DNA of 64,000 nt from Rana temporaria (Eukaryota > Chordata > Amphibia > Anura > Ranidae), in assembly GCF_905171775.1 (NCBI RefSeq), contig NC_053491.1, positions 131,831,983-131,895,982 of the forward strand, written 5' to 3'. The notes beneath the pieces were generated by a model, which ran no database searches, was not told the DNA's origin, and worked only from the letters and a program-made list of their open reading frames with translations. Positions 33,591 to 44,913 of this stretch are shown here, one piece after another (position 1 is the first letter of the stretch; the number at the start of each line of letters is the position of its first letter). The position numbers were made by a program, and so were the translations under genes.

Positions 33591-34311
33591 GGGCCAGATT
33601 CACGTAGCTCAGCGGATCTATAGATCCGCTCGATCTACGTGAATTAAGATCCGCTCCCGCAAGTTTAGGAGGCAAGTGGCTAATTCACAAACCACTTACC
33701 TCCAAACTTGCGACGGCGGATCCTAAATCCCCCAGCGGAATTCAAATTCCGCGGCTAGGGGAGTGTCATATTTAAATCAGGCGCGTTCCCGCGCCGATTT
33801 AAATGCGCAGGCGCCGTCCGCGAAATTTCCCGGCGTGCATTGCTCCTACTGACGTCGCTAGGACGTCAGTGGTTGCGACGCGTACGTAAACTACGTAGTT
33901 CCGTATTCGAGAACGACTTACGGAAATTACGTAAAAAAATTCAAATTCGACGCGGGAACGACGGCCATACTTAACATTGGCTGTGCCTGCTTTTAGAAAG
34001 GGTAAGTATACGACGGGTACCGCGCTACGGAAACGACGTAAGAACACAGCGTCGGGTCCGTGTACGTTTGTGAATTTGCGTATCTCGCTGATTTACATAT
34101 TATTCAGTGTAAATCAGCGGGAACGCCCCCGGCGCCATTTTTAATAAAAAAAAAAGATCCGACAGTGTAACACAGTTACACCTGTCAGATCTTCGCCCTA
34201 TCTATGCGTAACTGCTTCTATGAATCAGGCGCATAGATAGGACCTGTCTAAGTCAGAGATACGATGGTGTATCTGTAGATACACCGTCGTATCTCTTTGT
34301 GAATCTGGCCC
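33591..34311. mobile_element. CpG-rich MITE inside the L2 reverse transcriptase, CTG duplication
   Basis: 721 bp with 13-bp ends GGGCCAGATTCAC / GTGAATCTGGCCC; CTG on both sides (33588-33590, 34312-34314). Because the host protein is known, removal of the element and one CTG visibly rejoins the LINE frame, confirming a true 3-bp target duplication. Sister of 6754-7461. Confidence 0.95.
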
Positions 34312-34314
34312 CTG

Positions 34315-34665
34315 GTCTACAACCAACTGAGTGGCTATCTCACTAAGAATAACCTCCCTGATCCCCTTCAGTCTGAATTTCACCCTCACACAGAAACTGA
34401 TCTCCTAAAAACTAACATAAAATTGACTAACATTTAAAACCAATGGACACTATTCTGTACTCCTACTTATAGTCCTTTTGGCTGTCTTTGATATGGTTGA
34501 CCAACCCCTCTGCCTCAAAAAACTTTACTCCTTTGTTCTTGATGACTGTATTCTTTATTGGTTTTCATCTTACCTATCTCACCACACCGTCAGTTTCACT
34601 TACTATTCTACTTTCTCCTCTTACTTTCTCTGCTCTGCCCCTCTTCCTGTCTCATAGTTGGGGTT
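34315..34665 (+). pseudogene. L2-type LINE ORF2, reverse transcriptase, piece 3
   Basis: Continues the reverse transcriptase after the MITE: LQSEFHP-like stretch near 34368, then LLAVFDMVDQP near 34475, the remnant of the conserved AFDTVDH motif holding the first catalytic aspartate, and KKLYSF...WFSSYLS near 34520-34580. The YxDD catalytic motif and everything further 3' are missing, so the copy is 3'-truncated or rearranged. Confidence 0.78.
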
Positions 34666-35404
34666 AAGTCCAGCTGCTTAGAAAAGCAGCCAGTCCCAGT
34701 CCAGATACCAGTAGGGATGGTCCTTATGTACCCAGGTTTAGTTTACAAGACGCTTGAGGAAGGTGTTACAAGTTCAATTTCCGAATCCAAAATCTATTAA
34801 AGTAAAAAAAAAATGCCCAAGTGATGCATTTCTAGGATGTATACATAGTACTACAGTTAAATTTACAAAGAAAAAAATCCTACTGAAGTGTAAAGTCAAA
34901 GCAGGTCCAGGTCTTTACCCATGCTTCCAACAGAGACAGCTATTTTAAGCTGTACAACAGGTGAGACATGTGGTGGTTGGTGATTAGACAGAGTAACACA
35001 AATATAGAGGCAGAAAGGTATATTTAAGAAACTGAGCAAAGGGCAAGGCAGACAGCAGACATAGACTTTATGAGCATACCTGAGACCAGTGTACCTGGCT
35101 GGAGAAAGAAGGTGGAAGATAGAGGTTTGGATGGCAATGCAAACTAAAACAGCACAATGGGTTATTTAAAGCTGTAGTTTAGAGAAAACATTATTTGGGA
35201 TACAGCACTATATATCAGCATGCATAATGGTGTGTAACCCATTACCTGCAAGTGGCTGCTTCTGAAAAGTTGCCTCTTCCTCCATTCATAGAACTCATTT
35301 TACTACACTCCTTGAATGTAAATGGAGGGAAAAGAGTTGAGTGACAGCATCACCTCCTCCCATTCACAGAACACATTATGGGAGTGTAGGAAGGCAATTT
35401 CTAT
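34666..35404. other. Non-coding, nothing recognised
   Basis: No repeat boundaries or coding motifs noticed. Confidence 0.4.
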
Positions 35405-35940
35405 AATTGGATTGGCTTCCAGATTCCGATAAGGCACCACCACAACCACCGGGCCAGGATTGCAGGGAAGAGGCTCTTGTCCTCATCAATATGGAAAATA
35501 GGTGCTTTGGAGGAGGAGCCCCTCCCCTTGTTGAGGGCATGTGGCCTGTTATGGTTCAGATAGGTGGAGCTACTTGCTTGTCCCTCCCTTTCCTGGCCTG
35601 TTGGGCTGCATGCTCAGATAAGAGTCTAGTATTTATATTGGGAGGGACTCCACCCCATATTTATTTTTATTTTTGCATGAGGTTTCCCCAAAAATTCATA
35701 CCAGACTCGAAGGGCCTGGTATAGGTTAAGGGGGACCACCACAATGTTTCCTTAAATTTATCTTAAATTTAACTTTTTGTTTACATTCTGCTGTCAGTGG
35801 GGAATTCCACTGTTAGCAGATGAGTTATGGCTGTTAAGGACATGAAGCCTGCCTGATCCTTAACAACTATAGCTATGCATAATAAATTCAGATGTTATCA
35901 AATTTATTTGAAATTGTGATGTCATCCGAATCAAACGAAT
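35405..35940 (-). mobile_element. hAT (TAGGGATGAGC family) internal fragment, reversed
   Basis: Shares blocks with 28030-28530 in reverse orientation: CCAGATTCCGATAAGG, GGAGCCCCTCCCC, GGCCTGGTATAGG. Neither terminus is present. Confidence 0.55.
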
Positions 35941-36127
35941 GAACAAATGCATTTTTTTAATGTTTATTGGGTTTTGCACAATACATTGGCATATAACAAA
36001 TGATTCTGATACATGTATAATCATATTAAAAGTAAACAATTGGAAAATGAGCAGGAGGGGGGGGTATGGGGAAAGGGGAGGATGACAAGGAAAACATATT
36101 TACCTATATAACAAAGTGTTTTAGGAG

Positions 36128-37232
36128 TAGGGATGAGCTTCGTATTCGAGTCAAACTCATATTCAACTCGAACATCGTATGTTCAATCGTTTGTCGAAAT
36201 ACGAACAAAACAGGTCGTTCGCGCCAAATTCGAGTTACGTTTCACAGACCATAATTTACTGCGGCATCGCTGGCTGATGATTGGCCAAGCATGCACTATG
36301 ACCCGCATGCTTGGCCAATCACAGCTTGCAAAAAACGGAGAACCATAATTGTTCAAAGCCAGGGTGGCTTTGGCCAATTATGGCTCAGGGGGTTTAGTAC
36401 ACGCCCCACACTATAAAAGGCCGCCTGCAGGTCGACCTTGTGTAGTGTGTTGCGGTGGTTAAGAGAGGATAGAGAGAGTGTCATTTTTTGCAGGTAGATA
36501 GAGCAGGCAGGCAGGCAGGCTAGTCAGTTAATGTTACAGTGTGTAGAGGATATATATACATCCCAGGTGTTGTACATATATTTATACACTGTATAGTTTA
36601 GCTAGATCAGTTCTTCCTAATTTACTGGCAGGCAGGTGATTGTGCTAGCTGCACTATTCTTACATGGTTTATTCTTACAGTATGCCTGTGAAAACGTCTT
36701 TGAGAACCCGGGTCTTGCCCGAGAGAACATGTATCAATGGAAAAAAAAGTTTTAAAAACGGTTGTTTTTTCAGTAGCCCTGGGGCAAGACCCGGGTTCTC
36801 AAAGACGTTTTCACAGGCATACTATAGACACCCAGCAGGTACACTATTTATATTTCAATGTTTTTTTATTAAAGAAAAACAAGTTCCGAAGTAGACAGAC
36901 ACATATTCTGAACCAGGTACAATATTTAAAGGAATTCTTCATAATTTTTTTTTTAAATTTAAGCATCATTAAAATCACTGCTCCTGAAAAAAACGACCGT
37001 TTTTAAAACTTTTTTTCCATTGATACATGTTCCCTGGGGCAAGACCTGGGTTCTCAAAGACGTTTTACAACAATAACTTGCATATTAGGCTTTAAAATGA
37101 GCACTCTTGAATTTGAACGTTCGAGTCCCATAGACGTCAATGGGGTTCTAAATGTTTGCGCGAACGTTCGGTTCGTTCGAAGGTTCTGGTGCAAACCAAA
37201 CGGGGGGGGGGGGTGTTTTTGGCTCATCCCTA
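36128..37232. mobile_element. Complete non-autonomous hAT, TAGGGATGAGC ends
   Basis: 1105 bp with terminal repeats TAGGGATGAGC / GCTCATCCCTA. Flanks TTTAGGAG (36120-36127) and TTTAGAAG (37233-37240) are an 8-bp duplication with one change. Subterminal sequence is rich in GTTCGA. Contains a 40-bp perfect hairpin at 36681-36821. No transposase; the open frames are products of the hairpin and low-complexity DNA. Confidence 0.9.
36681..36821. repeat. 40-bp perfect hairpin inside the hAT, with a third copy downstream
   Basis: Arms 36681-36720 and 36782-36821 are exact reverse complements around CGTCTTTGAGAACCCGGGTC, with a 61-nt loop. Part of the arm and loop occurs a third time, inverted relative to the left arm, at about 36990-37065. 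Confidence 0.93.
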
Positions 37233-37411
37233 TTTAGAAGGAAACAACAACTGAAACGTTTATACCCTCAGGAGTGGAAGCAACGTTTGGGTTATTGAAT
37301 TAGTATTCTCAGGGATTGGCTTAGGTATAACAGTGGGGGTGGGTGAGATTTTTTTTGCGAATAGGAAATAATCATGGTCGTCAAAGAGCTTTATGGGTTT
37401 GTGGTTGATCA

Positions 37412-38640
37412 TCAGGGCGGTAGGAAAGCATAGGGGTCAGACAAGTTGGATAGCTTGAGGTTACCTAGAGAATTTGCAAGATCTTGTTTTAGATACCAGT
37501 TTGTGTAGAGAAAAGGGTGCATGAGTTCCTGTAAGTCCTTTTCAGTGAACGAGAGTTCCATATACTTGCGCCATCTTGTGAAGCAGCATGGTGTTGAGCG
37601 AAAGTTCCATGTAATGGTGTCTAGTCTCTCCAGATAAAAGAGTGATAAGAGGGATTTTTTAACCGCTGGTAGGTTGGGTGGAGTGGATTTGATGTGTGGC
37701 ATATGTTTTTAATTGGGTGGTGTAGGAAATGAATTTTCTCCTTAGGAAGGCTTTGCCAGCTTCCCAGAAGAGATTTGGTTCAGTAAGGTGAGGCGTATTC
37801 TGCCCACGCTTCATATAGCATGCACCGAAAGTCATCATTGTCAGCTAGGTAGGAAGGAAAGCGCCATATAGGCGAGGGAGAAGAGGGTTGGGCATTGATT
37901 TTGCATATTGTGATGGGGCTGTGGTCCGAGATTCTGACGTCCCAGATTTCCGATTTACAAAGTGTCAGTAGCAAAGCATGGGAGGCAAAAAAGTAATCGA
38001 TATGCAAACAGGAGTTGTGGGGGGGGAGTAGAAAGTGTAATCTCGGTCCGTTGGGTGAGTTAAGCGCCTCATATTTACTAAGCGCATGGAGGCGATGGAT
38101 TGTACTAGAAGGGTCAAGGCAGGAATTTGTGGGGTAGATTTTGTAGGCTTACGGGTCAGGTCATCTGTGCGGTCAGTTATTGTAGACATAACCGAGTTGA
38201 AGTCCCCGTCTACTAAGTGTAGAGTCTTAGGGGCACTCAGTACCCATTTTACCATGTCTTGAAAATGTGTCCGGAGAGTTGGGAGCATATATGTTATTTC
38301 CTTGGTAGCTAGGGTCAGATGTAACATCATTTTGCGGCCTGTCGAGTCAGTCCTATCATCTTTAATAGTATGTCTCAGGTTTTTGTGCAGTAATATAGCT
38401 ACGCCAGCTTTACAACCTATTGCTGGTGAGCCATAAACAGTTCCCACCCATAGTTTGCATAAATAAGTTAAATCGACCTCTGACAGATGCGTCTCTTGGA
38501 GCAGCGCCACATCTGTCCAGAGACGCTTCAAGTGTCTAAGGATTGACATGCACTTACTTGGAGAGCAAAGCCCTTTGATGTTCCAGGAGACTATCTATAG
38601 GTGATACCCATCAATTGAAGAGGCCATGTCTGATGTGGGG
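37412..38640 (-). pseudogene. L1/Tx1-like LINE ORF2, endonuclease domain
   Basis: Minus-strand reading, entering at about 38635: VSWNIKGL (N-terminal asparagine motif), ALLQETHLS (catalytic glutamate) near 38500, AGVAILLHKNL, VDGDFNSV (DxN motif) near 38200, DYFFASHALL, and SDHSPI (terminal aspartate-histidine) near 37920. These are the ordered motifs of an apurinic-type endonuclease. The downstream linker (EAGKAFLRRKFISYT near 37765) is the type found before the reverse transcriptase in this clade, but the reverse transcriptase itself is missing. One stretch (38549 to 37965) is open for 194 codons, so decay is modest. Residual minus-strand sequence to 37412 is ambiguous. Confidence 0.82.
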
Positions 38641-39395
38641 AAATACATTGAGTTGGGATTTCGCAATTAAGCCTTCCTGCAGGCAGTGCGTCATCAATCT
38701 GAGAGGTATTGTTGGTTTCCTGAGGGCAAAGGTACAAAACAGGTAAATATGAACAACACATAATCATAACTACAATAAAAAAAGAACAACAAAACAGAGG
38801 TCAGGTGAAAAAAAAACACCTAACGGACAGCGAATGCTTCACCTTTTTCCACAGGAGGTTTGACCAGATATCGGAGCTACTGTCATCTGCTAACCCCTAT
38901 CCTAGGGATGAAGTGCAAGCTTCAGGGAGGAGGGAACGGGGGGAGGCAGGTTGCATTTGGTTTTTATTTCATTAGGACTTTGTTCCATTTGCTTCTATGT
39001 ACATTTGGATACATCTAAATTGCTGAAAACAAACATGTTTGTCTGGAAAATAAAACAAAATGAAACAAATTGCACATATGTAATCTATAGTCCATAGTCC
39101 TTAGTCCATCTTGGGAGTAAGCAAGAGCATTCCTAAATACAGTGGAACCATGAAGAACAAATGTAGCCACTTTCTAAAAGAAAAAAGGAATTTGGAAGAG
39201 GCTGCAAGTAATAGAAGATACTTTTTTGAGTTATTAAAGAGTTTTGTATCACTTCAAATGGTATGGTTATGTATCCCAAAGAAAAAAGTTTTACTCAACT
39301 TCAGCTTTAACCCACCAGCTTCCACACAAACTGAAATATCAGAGTTGTATCCTTCTGCTAGCATTACTGAAATGGACTTGTGTGAACCATTCCTC
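38641..39395. other. LINE 5' flank and unrecognised DNA
   Basis: 38641-38950 may be the 5' part of the minus-strand LINE; the remainder is A-rich without a motif. The 95-codon open frame at 39111-39398 has no recognisable domain. Confidence 0.35.
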
Positions 39396-39398
39396 TGA

Positions 39399-39781
39399 GG
39401 CCATGTACACACGATCGGACAAAACCGTTGAAAACGGACTGAAGTTTAGTTTCATCAGTCCAAAATGACCGTGTGTGGGCCCCATTGGTCCGTTATCCTT
39501 CGGTCGATAAATTTAGAACTTGCTTTAAAATTGAACCGATGGACGCCTAACCGATCGGTCAAAACCGACGGTTAGTACGCAAAAGCATCGGTTCAAAACC
39601 CGCGCATGCTCAGAATCAAGTCGACGCATGCTTGGAAGCATTGAACTTAATTTTTCTCAGCACGTCGTTGTGTTTTACGTCACCGCATTGGACTTGATCA
39701 TTTTTTTAACTGATGGTGTGTTGGCACATCAGACCGCTTCGGACCGCTCTCATCGGATGGACCGACCGTGTGTACGCGACC
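39399..39781. mobile_element. GTACACACGATCGG-type MITE
   Basis: Ends GGCCATGTACACACGATCGG and CCGTGTGTACGCGACC; flanks TGA and TAA differ at the middle base. Interior repeats CCGATCGGTC and AACCGATGG. Related to 43293 and 54634. Confidence 0.85.
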
Positions 39782-40078
39782 TAACACTTGCTTCAACAGG
39801 CAGATAATGTTGGTAGAATTTTTGGGGTACACACTTCAGCACCATCAGGACAATGGAATAAAAGATTTATGCAAAATTGTAAATGTAAGAAACATAAATT
39901 GTAAAATTGTAAAATCAACCAGTTAAATATAAGTACCGGTACTTGGAAATGTAAAGCAACATGCAAAGGGCCTCCAAAACAAGCTTAAACATACTTGGTA
40001 TAAAAATAATTTCCCTAAGCCATGTTAAAATTTTATAGCCTTGAAATATCAGAATCCCTGTTATGTACATAATTCTTT

Positions 40079-40569
40079 GGCCCCGTACACACGATAGAAT
40101 CCATCCGCTGAAAAATCCCAGCAAATGGGTTTCAGCGGATAGATCCTATGGTGTGTACACTCCAGCGGATCTGTTTCCGCGGATATTTCTCCCCTGGGAT
40201 GGATTCCAGCAGATCGAATATTTGCTGACATGCCAAACAAATCCATCTGCTGGAATCCATCCCAATGGATGGATCCGCTGGTCTGTATAGACTCACTGGA
40301 TCCATCCGTCCGAAGGGATCCCCCGCATGCGTCGTAATGATTCGACGCATGCGTGGAATTCCTTATATGACAGCGTCGCGCACGTCGCCGCGTCATAATC
40401 GTGGCGACGGCGCGACACGTCATCGCCAGAGGATTTCGGCGCTGATTTCAATGCGATGGTGAGTACACTCCATCGCATTAAAATCTGCTGAAATCCTCGA
40501 GAGGATTTATCCGCGGAAACGGTCCGCTGGACCGTATCCGCGGATAAATCCTCCCGTGTGTATGGGGCC
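40079..40569. mobile_element. 491-bp GGCCCCGTACACACG MITE, second copy
   Basis: Same length and organisation as 25281-25771, with scattered substitutions. Right flank TAA; left flank TTT, so the duplication has decayed or the insertion site was altered. Confidence 0.9.
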
Positions 40570-40572
40570 TAA

Positions 40573-41240
40573 GTCATTGATTTGCTAAAATAACCTGGCA
40601 CATATTTAAAATGTTCAAATAAAAATATCTTTATGAATGGCTGAGAATTAGACACCCTTTTTTTAAAAAAATCCTGCTTCAGCTAAGACTTTGTTATTTT
40701 TGGACATGTCAAGATCAATAGTGATGGTAATTCCCCCCATATAGAAAAAAAGAAAAAAACAACCAATCAAACTTTTGACTTGCTGTGAAAGCCTGAGTTT
40801 TTCTTTAAAGACAGCCTTTCAGGTAATATTCAGAACAAAGCAACATGGTTTACTGTAGATTTAGTGCACATGTCAAGTGTTTAACAAACAAATTAAAGTC
40901 AAATGCAAAACGTCTGTTATTCTGGCTCTGACAGTATTTTACTTGGCGTACAGGGCCTTCTTTCTGTGGTCTGCAAGAAGATAAGTCAACAATGTATTTA
41001 TTGGAAATACAGAAGCCTTTATTTGCATTTCAAATAGTGACTTTATATTTTATATGTGAACCTAACTCCTCAACATTTAAGCAATATATTACTGTAGAAA
41101 GACTTTTAGCAAGATGACTCTGCTATTGAAAACATTTAGTTTAAAACTGCAAAAACGGAATTCCTAGATGTTGCTATTACTTCAAATGTTATCATCTATC
41201 TTATCGTCAACCTCAAAAGGTAGCAAGTGACAATATGGTC
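40573..41240. other. AT-rich non-coding stretch
   Basis: No repeat or coding signal noticed. Confidence 0.45.
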
Positions 41241-41689
41241 TTAAAGTGATACTAAAGTCTCATTTTTTTCTCTTTAAAAATAACAAACATGTTATACTTA
41301 CCTGCCCTGTGAAATGGTTTTGCACAGAGCAGCCTGGATCCATCTCTTCTCGGGTCCCCTCTTTGGTGCTCCTGGTCTCTCCCCCCTGTCGAGTGTCCCC
41401 ACAACAAGCAGCTTGCTATGGGGCCACCCCGAGCTGAGCCACTGCTCTGTGTGTCAATTCAGACATGGAGCCACTGTTCAGCCCCACCCCCTTTCTCTCC
41501 TAATTGGCTAACTGTCTTTGCAGGTGCGGGAGCCAATCGCACCACTGCTGTGTCTTAGCCAATCATGAGGGTGAGTACCAGGCAGCTGAGGCTCTCATGT
41601 ACATTGTTGGATAGAGAGGGGGCTCATGTAAGTATTAGGGGGGCTGCTATACACAGAAGTTTTTTATCTTAATGCATGGAATGCATTAA

Positions 41690-42674
41690 CCACATCCTGC
41701 CCAGCCTATAGCAGAATCACTGACCGGATGGGGGATCAGTTATCTGGACCAGGCTTCATATAAAGTGCAGCAGGATAAGCTGCTAATGCGCGCCCCTGAG
41801 GGTGTGCTGCATGGCAATCAATAGTGAGGTGTGTTGCTCTGACACACTGCTTCTCTGATCTCGGTGAAGAGCCCATAATGTAGACGTTTACCATGTGATT
41901 AGCTGTGTCCAATCACAGCTGGTCACATTTTAACCAGGAAGTGCTGTTTAACAGCTTTTTCTCTATTCGCGCTGACAAGGTGTGAGTAGAGGAGAGCTGA
42001 TCAGAGGTTCTCCTGACAGGGGGGTCTGTGCTGATAATCAGCGCATTGATTATCAGTGCAGACTCATCAAGGATTACAACAAGTGCCCACCAGGGATGCC
42101 AACCAGTGCCTACCAGGGATTCCAGCCTGTGCCCACCAGGGATTTCAATCAGTGCTCACAGGGATGCAATTCGTGCCCATTAGGGATGTTAATCAGTGCC
42201 CAATAGGGATGCCAGTCAGTGCCCATCAGTAACTCATCAGTGCTGTCAATCAGCGCCATATGTCAGTGCCCATCAGTGTCGCCCATCAGTGCCGCATATT
42301 AGTGCTGCCCATCAGTGCCTCATCAATGCCCATCAGTGCTGTCTTATCAGTGTTCTTCAGTGCAGCCTTATCAGTGCCTGTCGGTGAAGGAGAAAACTCA
42401 TTTATTTACAAAATTGTATAACAAAAACGAAGAAAAACGTTGTATTTAATAAATATTGGTCTTTTTTTTATTGTTTAGTAAAAAAAAGGAAAAAACTCAT
42501 AGGTGATCAAATACCACCAAAATAAAGCTCTATTTGTGGAGAAAAAAAAACAAGAAAAACTTCATATGGGTACAGTGTTGCATGACTGCCCAATTGTCAT
42601 TCAAAATGCAACAGCACTGAGAGCTGAAAATTGGCCTGGGCAGGAAGAGGGTAAAAGTGCCCTGTATTGAATGG
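41690..42674 (+). mobile_element. TTAA element (CCACATCC) nested in composite copy 1
   Basis: TTAA on both sides (41686-41689, 42675-42678). Ends CCACATCCTGCCC and a short TGG. Contains a minisatellite at about 42055-42385 and then the shared CCACTT-family body (AGGTGATCAAATACCACC). Confidence 0.85.
42055..42385 (+). repeat. CAGTGCCCATCAGTGC minisatellite
   Basis: Irregular tandem array of CAGTGCCCATCAGTGCTG-type and CAGTGCCCACCAGGGATGC-type units inside the TTAA element; the open frames there are artefacts. Confidence 0.85.
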
Positions 42675-43069
42675 TTAAGATTAAAAAAAAAAATCTGCCT
42701 TTACAACCACTTCAAAGTTAACATAGAAAAGTGGGTAGAAACCATTGAATCCAGAATGAATTTGTTTTTGTTTTTTATAATGCATGTGCTTCCGCTGTGG
42801 AGGCTCTCAAAATTTAGAGTTAGGACTACAGAAAATACTGGGGTGCCTTGGCAGGTCTCTGTAACTTATACATGTATTTGCAAATGTGTACAAACTAAAC
42901 CCCTGTTTTTAACATATTCTGTTAGACAGAATAATTTGGTTGGTTGCAGGTTGGTGGATAAGTTGAGCTGGGAATTTCTTTGGTTTTGTTTTGCTGGAAG
43001 ATTTCCCTAAAGCAGAAGTAATCTCTACATTTCATTTTTCTAAGGATCTCATTATGCATCTATTTGGGT

Positions 43070-44640
43070 AATTGAGACATTTTCTGCAGTCCACTACACT
43101 GCGTATATATGCCATACCACTAGTGACCGAGTTGCAGCCTGGCCTGCATTTTCTGGGCAAGGCCACCTATCCGAGGGTAGCGGGAGAGGTGGTGGGGGTA
43201 TCCCAGCCATATTTCTCATGTTTGCTTGCTAGGGCCCTGCAGGGTTTCAGGAAAATTGCCCCCAAATATATCTACCTGCCTAGCAAATGTAAGGCCGCGT
43301 ACACACGGTCGATCCATCCGATGAGAATGGTCCGACGGCCCGATTTCATCGGTTCACCGCTGAAGCAGACTGATTGTCTGATGTGTGTACACACCATAAT
43401 TTCCAAAACCGATCGGGTCAGAACGCGGTGACGTAAAACACACGACGTGCTGAAAAAAAACAAGTTCAATGCTTCCAAGCATGCGTCGACTTAATTCTGA
43501 GCATTTTTAAACCGATACTTTTGCGTACTAACCATCGGTTTTGACCTATCGGTCAGCCGTCCATCGGTTCGATTTTAAAGCAAGTTGTCTTTTTTTGGAC
43601 CGAAGGACAACGGACCGATGGGCCGTACACACGGTCGGTTTGGACCAATGAAACTGAACTTCAGTCCGTTTTCATTGGTTTGGACCGACCGTGTGTACGC
43701 GGCCTCAGGAGTGGCTTCAAATTAAGAATTATTTCTATGCAGTAGCTGGGATTCCCAATGTCATGGACTGTACCCAATGTGCCTTTTTTTGCCCTCTTTG
43801 ATAAAGGACACATCTACCATAATATGAAGGGTACCACTTACTATACATACCGGTTGTCTGCAATTCAAATATGTTCATCAGAAATTTAGTCACTGGTTTC
43901 CCAGGATCTGTCCATGATGCCCTCTTATTAAAGCAATCACAGCTCTACAACCATTTTGACACTAACATAATAACTAGAAGCTGGATTCTTAGTAAGACAC
44001 TTTTATTATCAAATGTTACACTCCTGCGTTCACTCCTCACACCTTGCACACAAAATACACACAGCAACGTTTTAGCCTTGGCTGTTGAAGAAAAGGGCTA
44101 AAGAAGATCCTCAACCCGTTGTAACCATTTCAAATTAAGCCACTTTACATATGGCCTAAGGCCTTCACATTACAATCAATCAACAATGAAAAACAAAATA
44201 TAGGGAAGAAATGTTCCTGTTCTTACCCACTTATCAGAATATGCTGCTCTAAAAAATGGTCAAACTGTATTGTAGGTGATTTTGGCTATCCTTGTCCGCC
44301 CTGGTTGCTAAAACCACTCTTGAAGTGCTTAACATCTGCAGAATCTTGTTACAATGCGGCAATTACTAAGACAAGACATGTCATAGACCTTTGGGGTTCC
44401 TAAAAGTGGGTTTCCGCTGTATCTCACTATCTGGTGGTTTTCTGTGCTATAGCCTGGAAAAAGTTGGAAACATGTATTTGGTCTGCTGCATCCTTCATAA
44501 CTTTACCCATTGCGCAGGATTGCTCCTGGATATTGAATTGCAAGACACTGATGAGGACCCTATTCCACAAAATCTCTGAATCCTATCACAATGAGTGTGG
44601 CTATCAAGTCCGACAGCACATCATATAAAGCTATTTTTCA
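43070..44640 (+). pseudogene. PIF/Harbinger transposase (HARBI1-like), broken
   Basis: DDE nuclease of a PIF/Harbinger DNA transposon. Before the nested MITE: SQPYFSCLLARALQGFRKIA and IYLPSK, the helix-turn-helix region. After it (from 43708): EWLQIKNYFYAVAGIPNVMDC with the first catalytic aspartate, then RNLVTGFPGSVHDA near 43880 containing the second aspartate, a GDxGYP-like remnant near 44280, and finally YSLEKVGNMYLVCCILHN near 44450, the C-terminal helix motif. Frameshifts occur near 43790 and in 44050-44260, where unrelated sequence may be inserted. Paired with a convergent Myb/SANT-like remnant at 44914-45053, the usual two-gene plan of Harbinger elements. Inactive. Confidence 0.88.
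43293..43704. mobile_element. GTACACACGG-type MITE inserted in the Harbinger transposase
   Basis: Ends GGCCGCGTACACACGGTCG and CGACCGTGTGTACGCGGCC-type; flanks TAA (43290-43292) and TCA (43705-43707). Removing the element with one 3-bp flank keeps the transposase frame open across the junction, which supports a 3-bp target duplication. Confidence 0.92.
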
Positions 44641-44913
44641 AGGTATGCATTAACTCTGTAAATCTTACCATGTAGCTCACTTGCTTTTTGGTGGAAAGGC
44701 TGTGGTTGTTACAAAGAAACACAGGAAGTGGTCCCATATCAGGCTGTCTATTCTACTGTCAGCACTCACAATCAATCTAACCTTTCCTTCTTGATCAGTA
44801 CCATTTTCCTCTTGATGTTGCCCTAGATGTCTTGGTATCTTTTTTTCACATTATCTTCTCTACGGGATGCTATTCCCACTGCATTTACAGCTCTTGTAAT
44901 TATTTTCTATTTA

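Larger units (their letters stand above)
41245..42711. mobile_element. AGTGATACTAAAG MITE, composite copy 1
   Basis: TTAA (41241-41244) then AGTGATACTAAAG; right end CTTTACAACCACT followed by TCAA. The host element is 41245-41685 plus 42679-42711; between them a second TTAA element sits in the sequence AATGCATTAA. Homologous to 51191-52770, including CATGTTATACTTACCTGC and AGCAGCTTGCTATG blocks. Confidence 0.85.

Noticed and set aside
42055..42385. CRISPR-like array
   Set aside because: Irregular, short, spacerless minisatellite units in a eukaryotic MITE.
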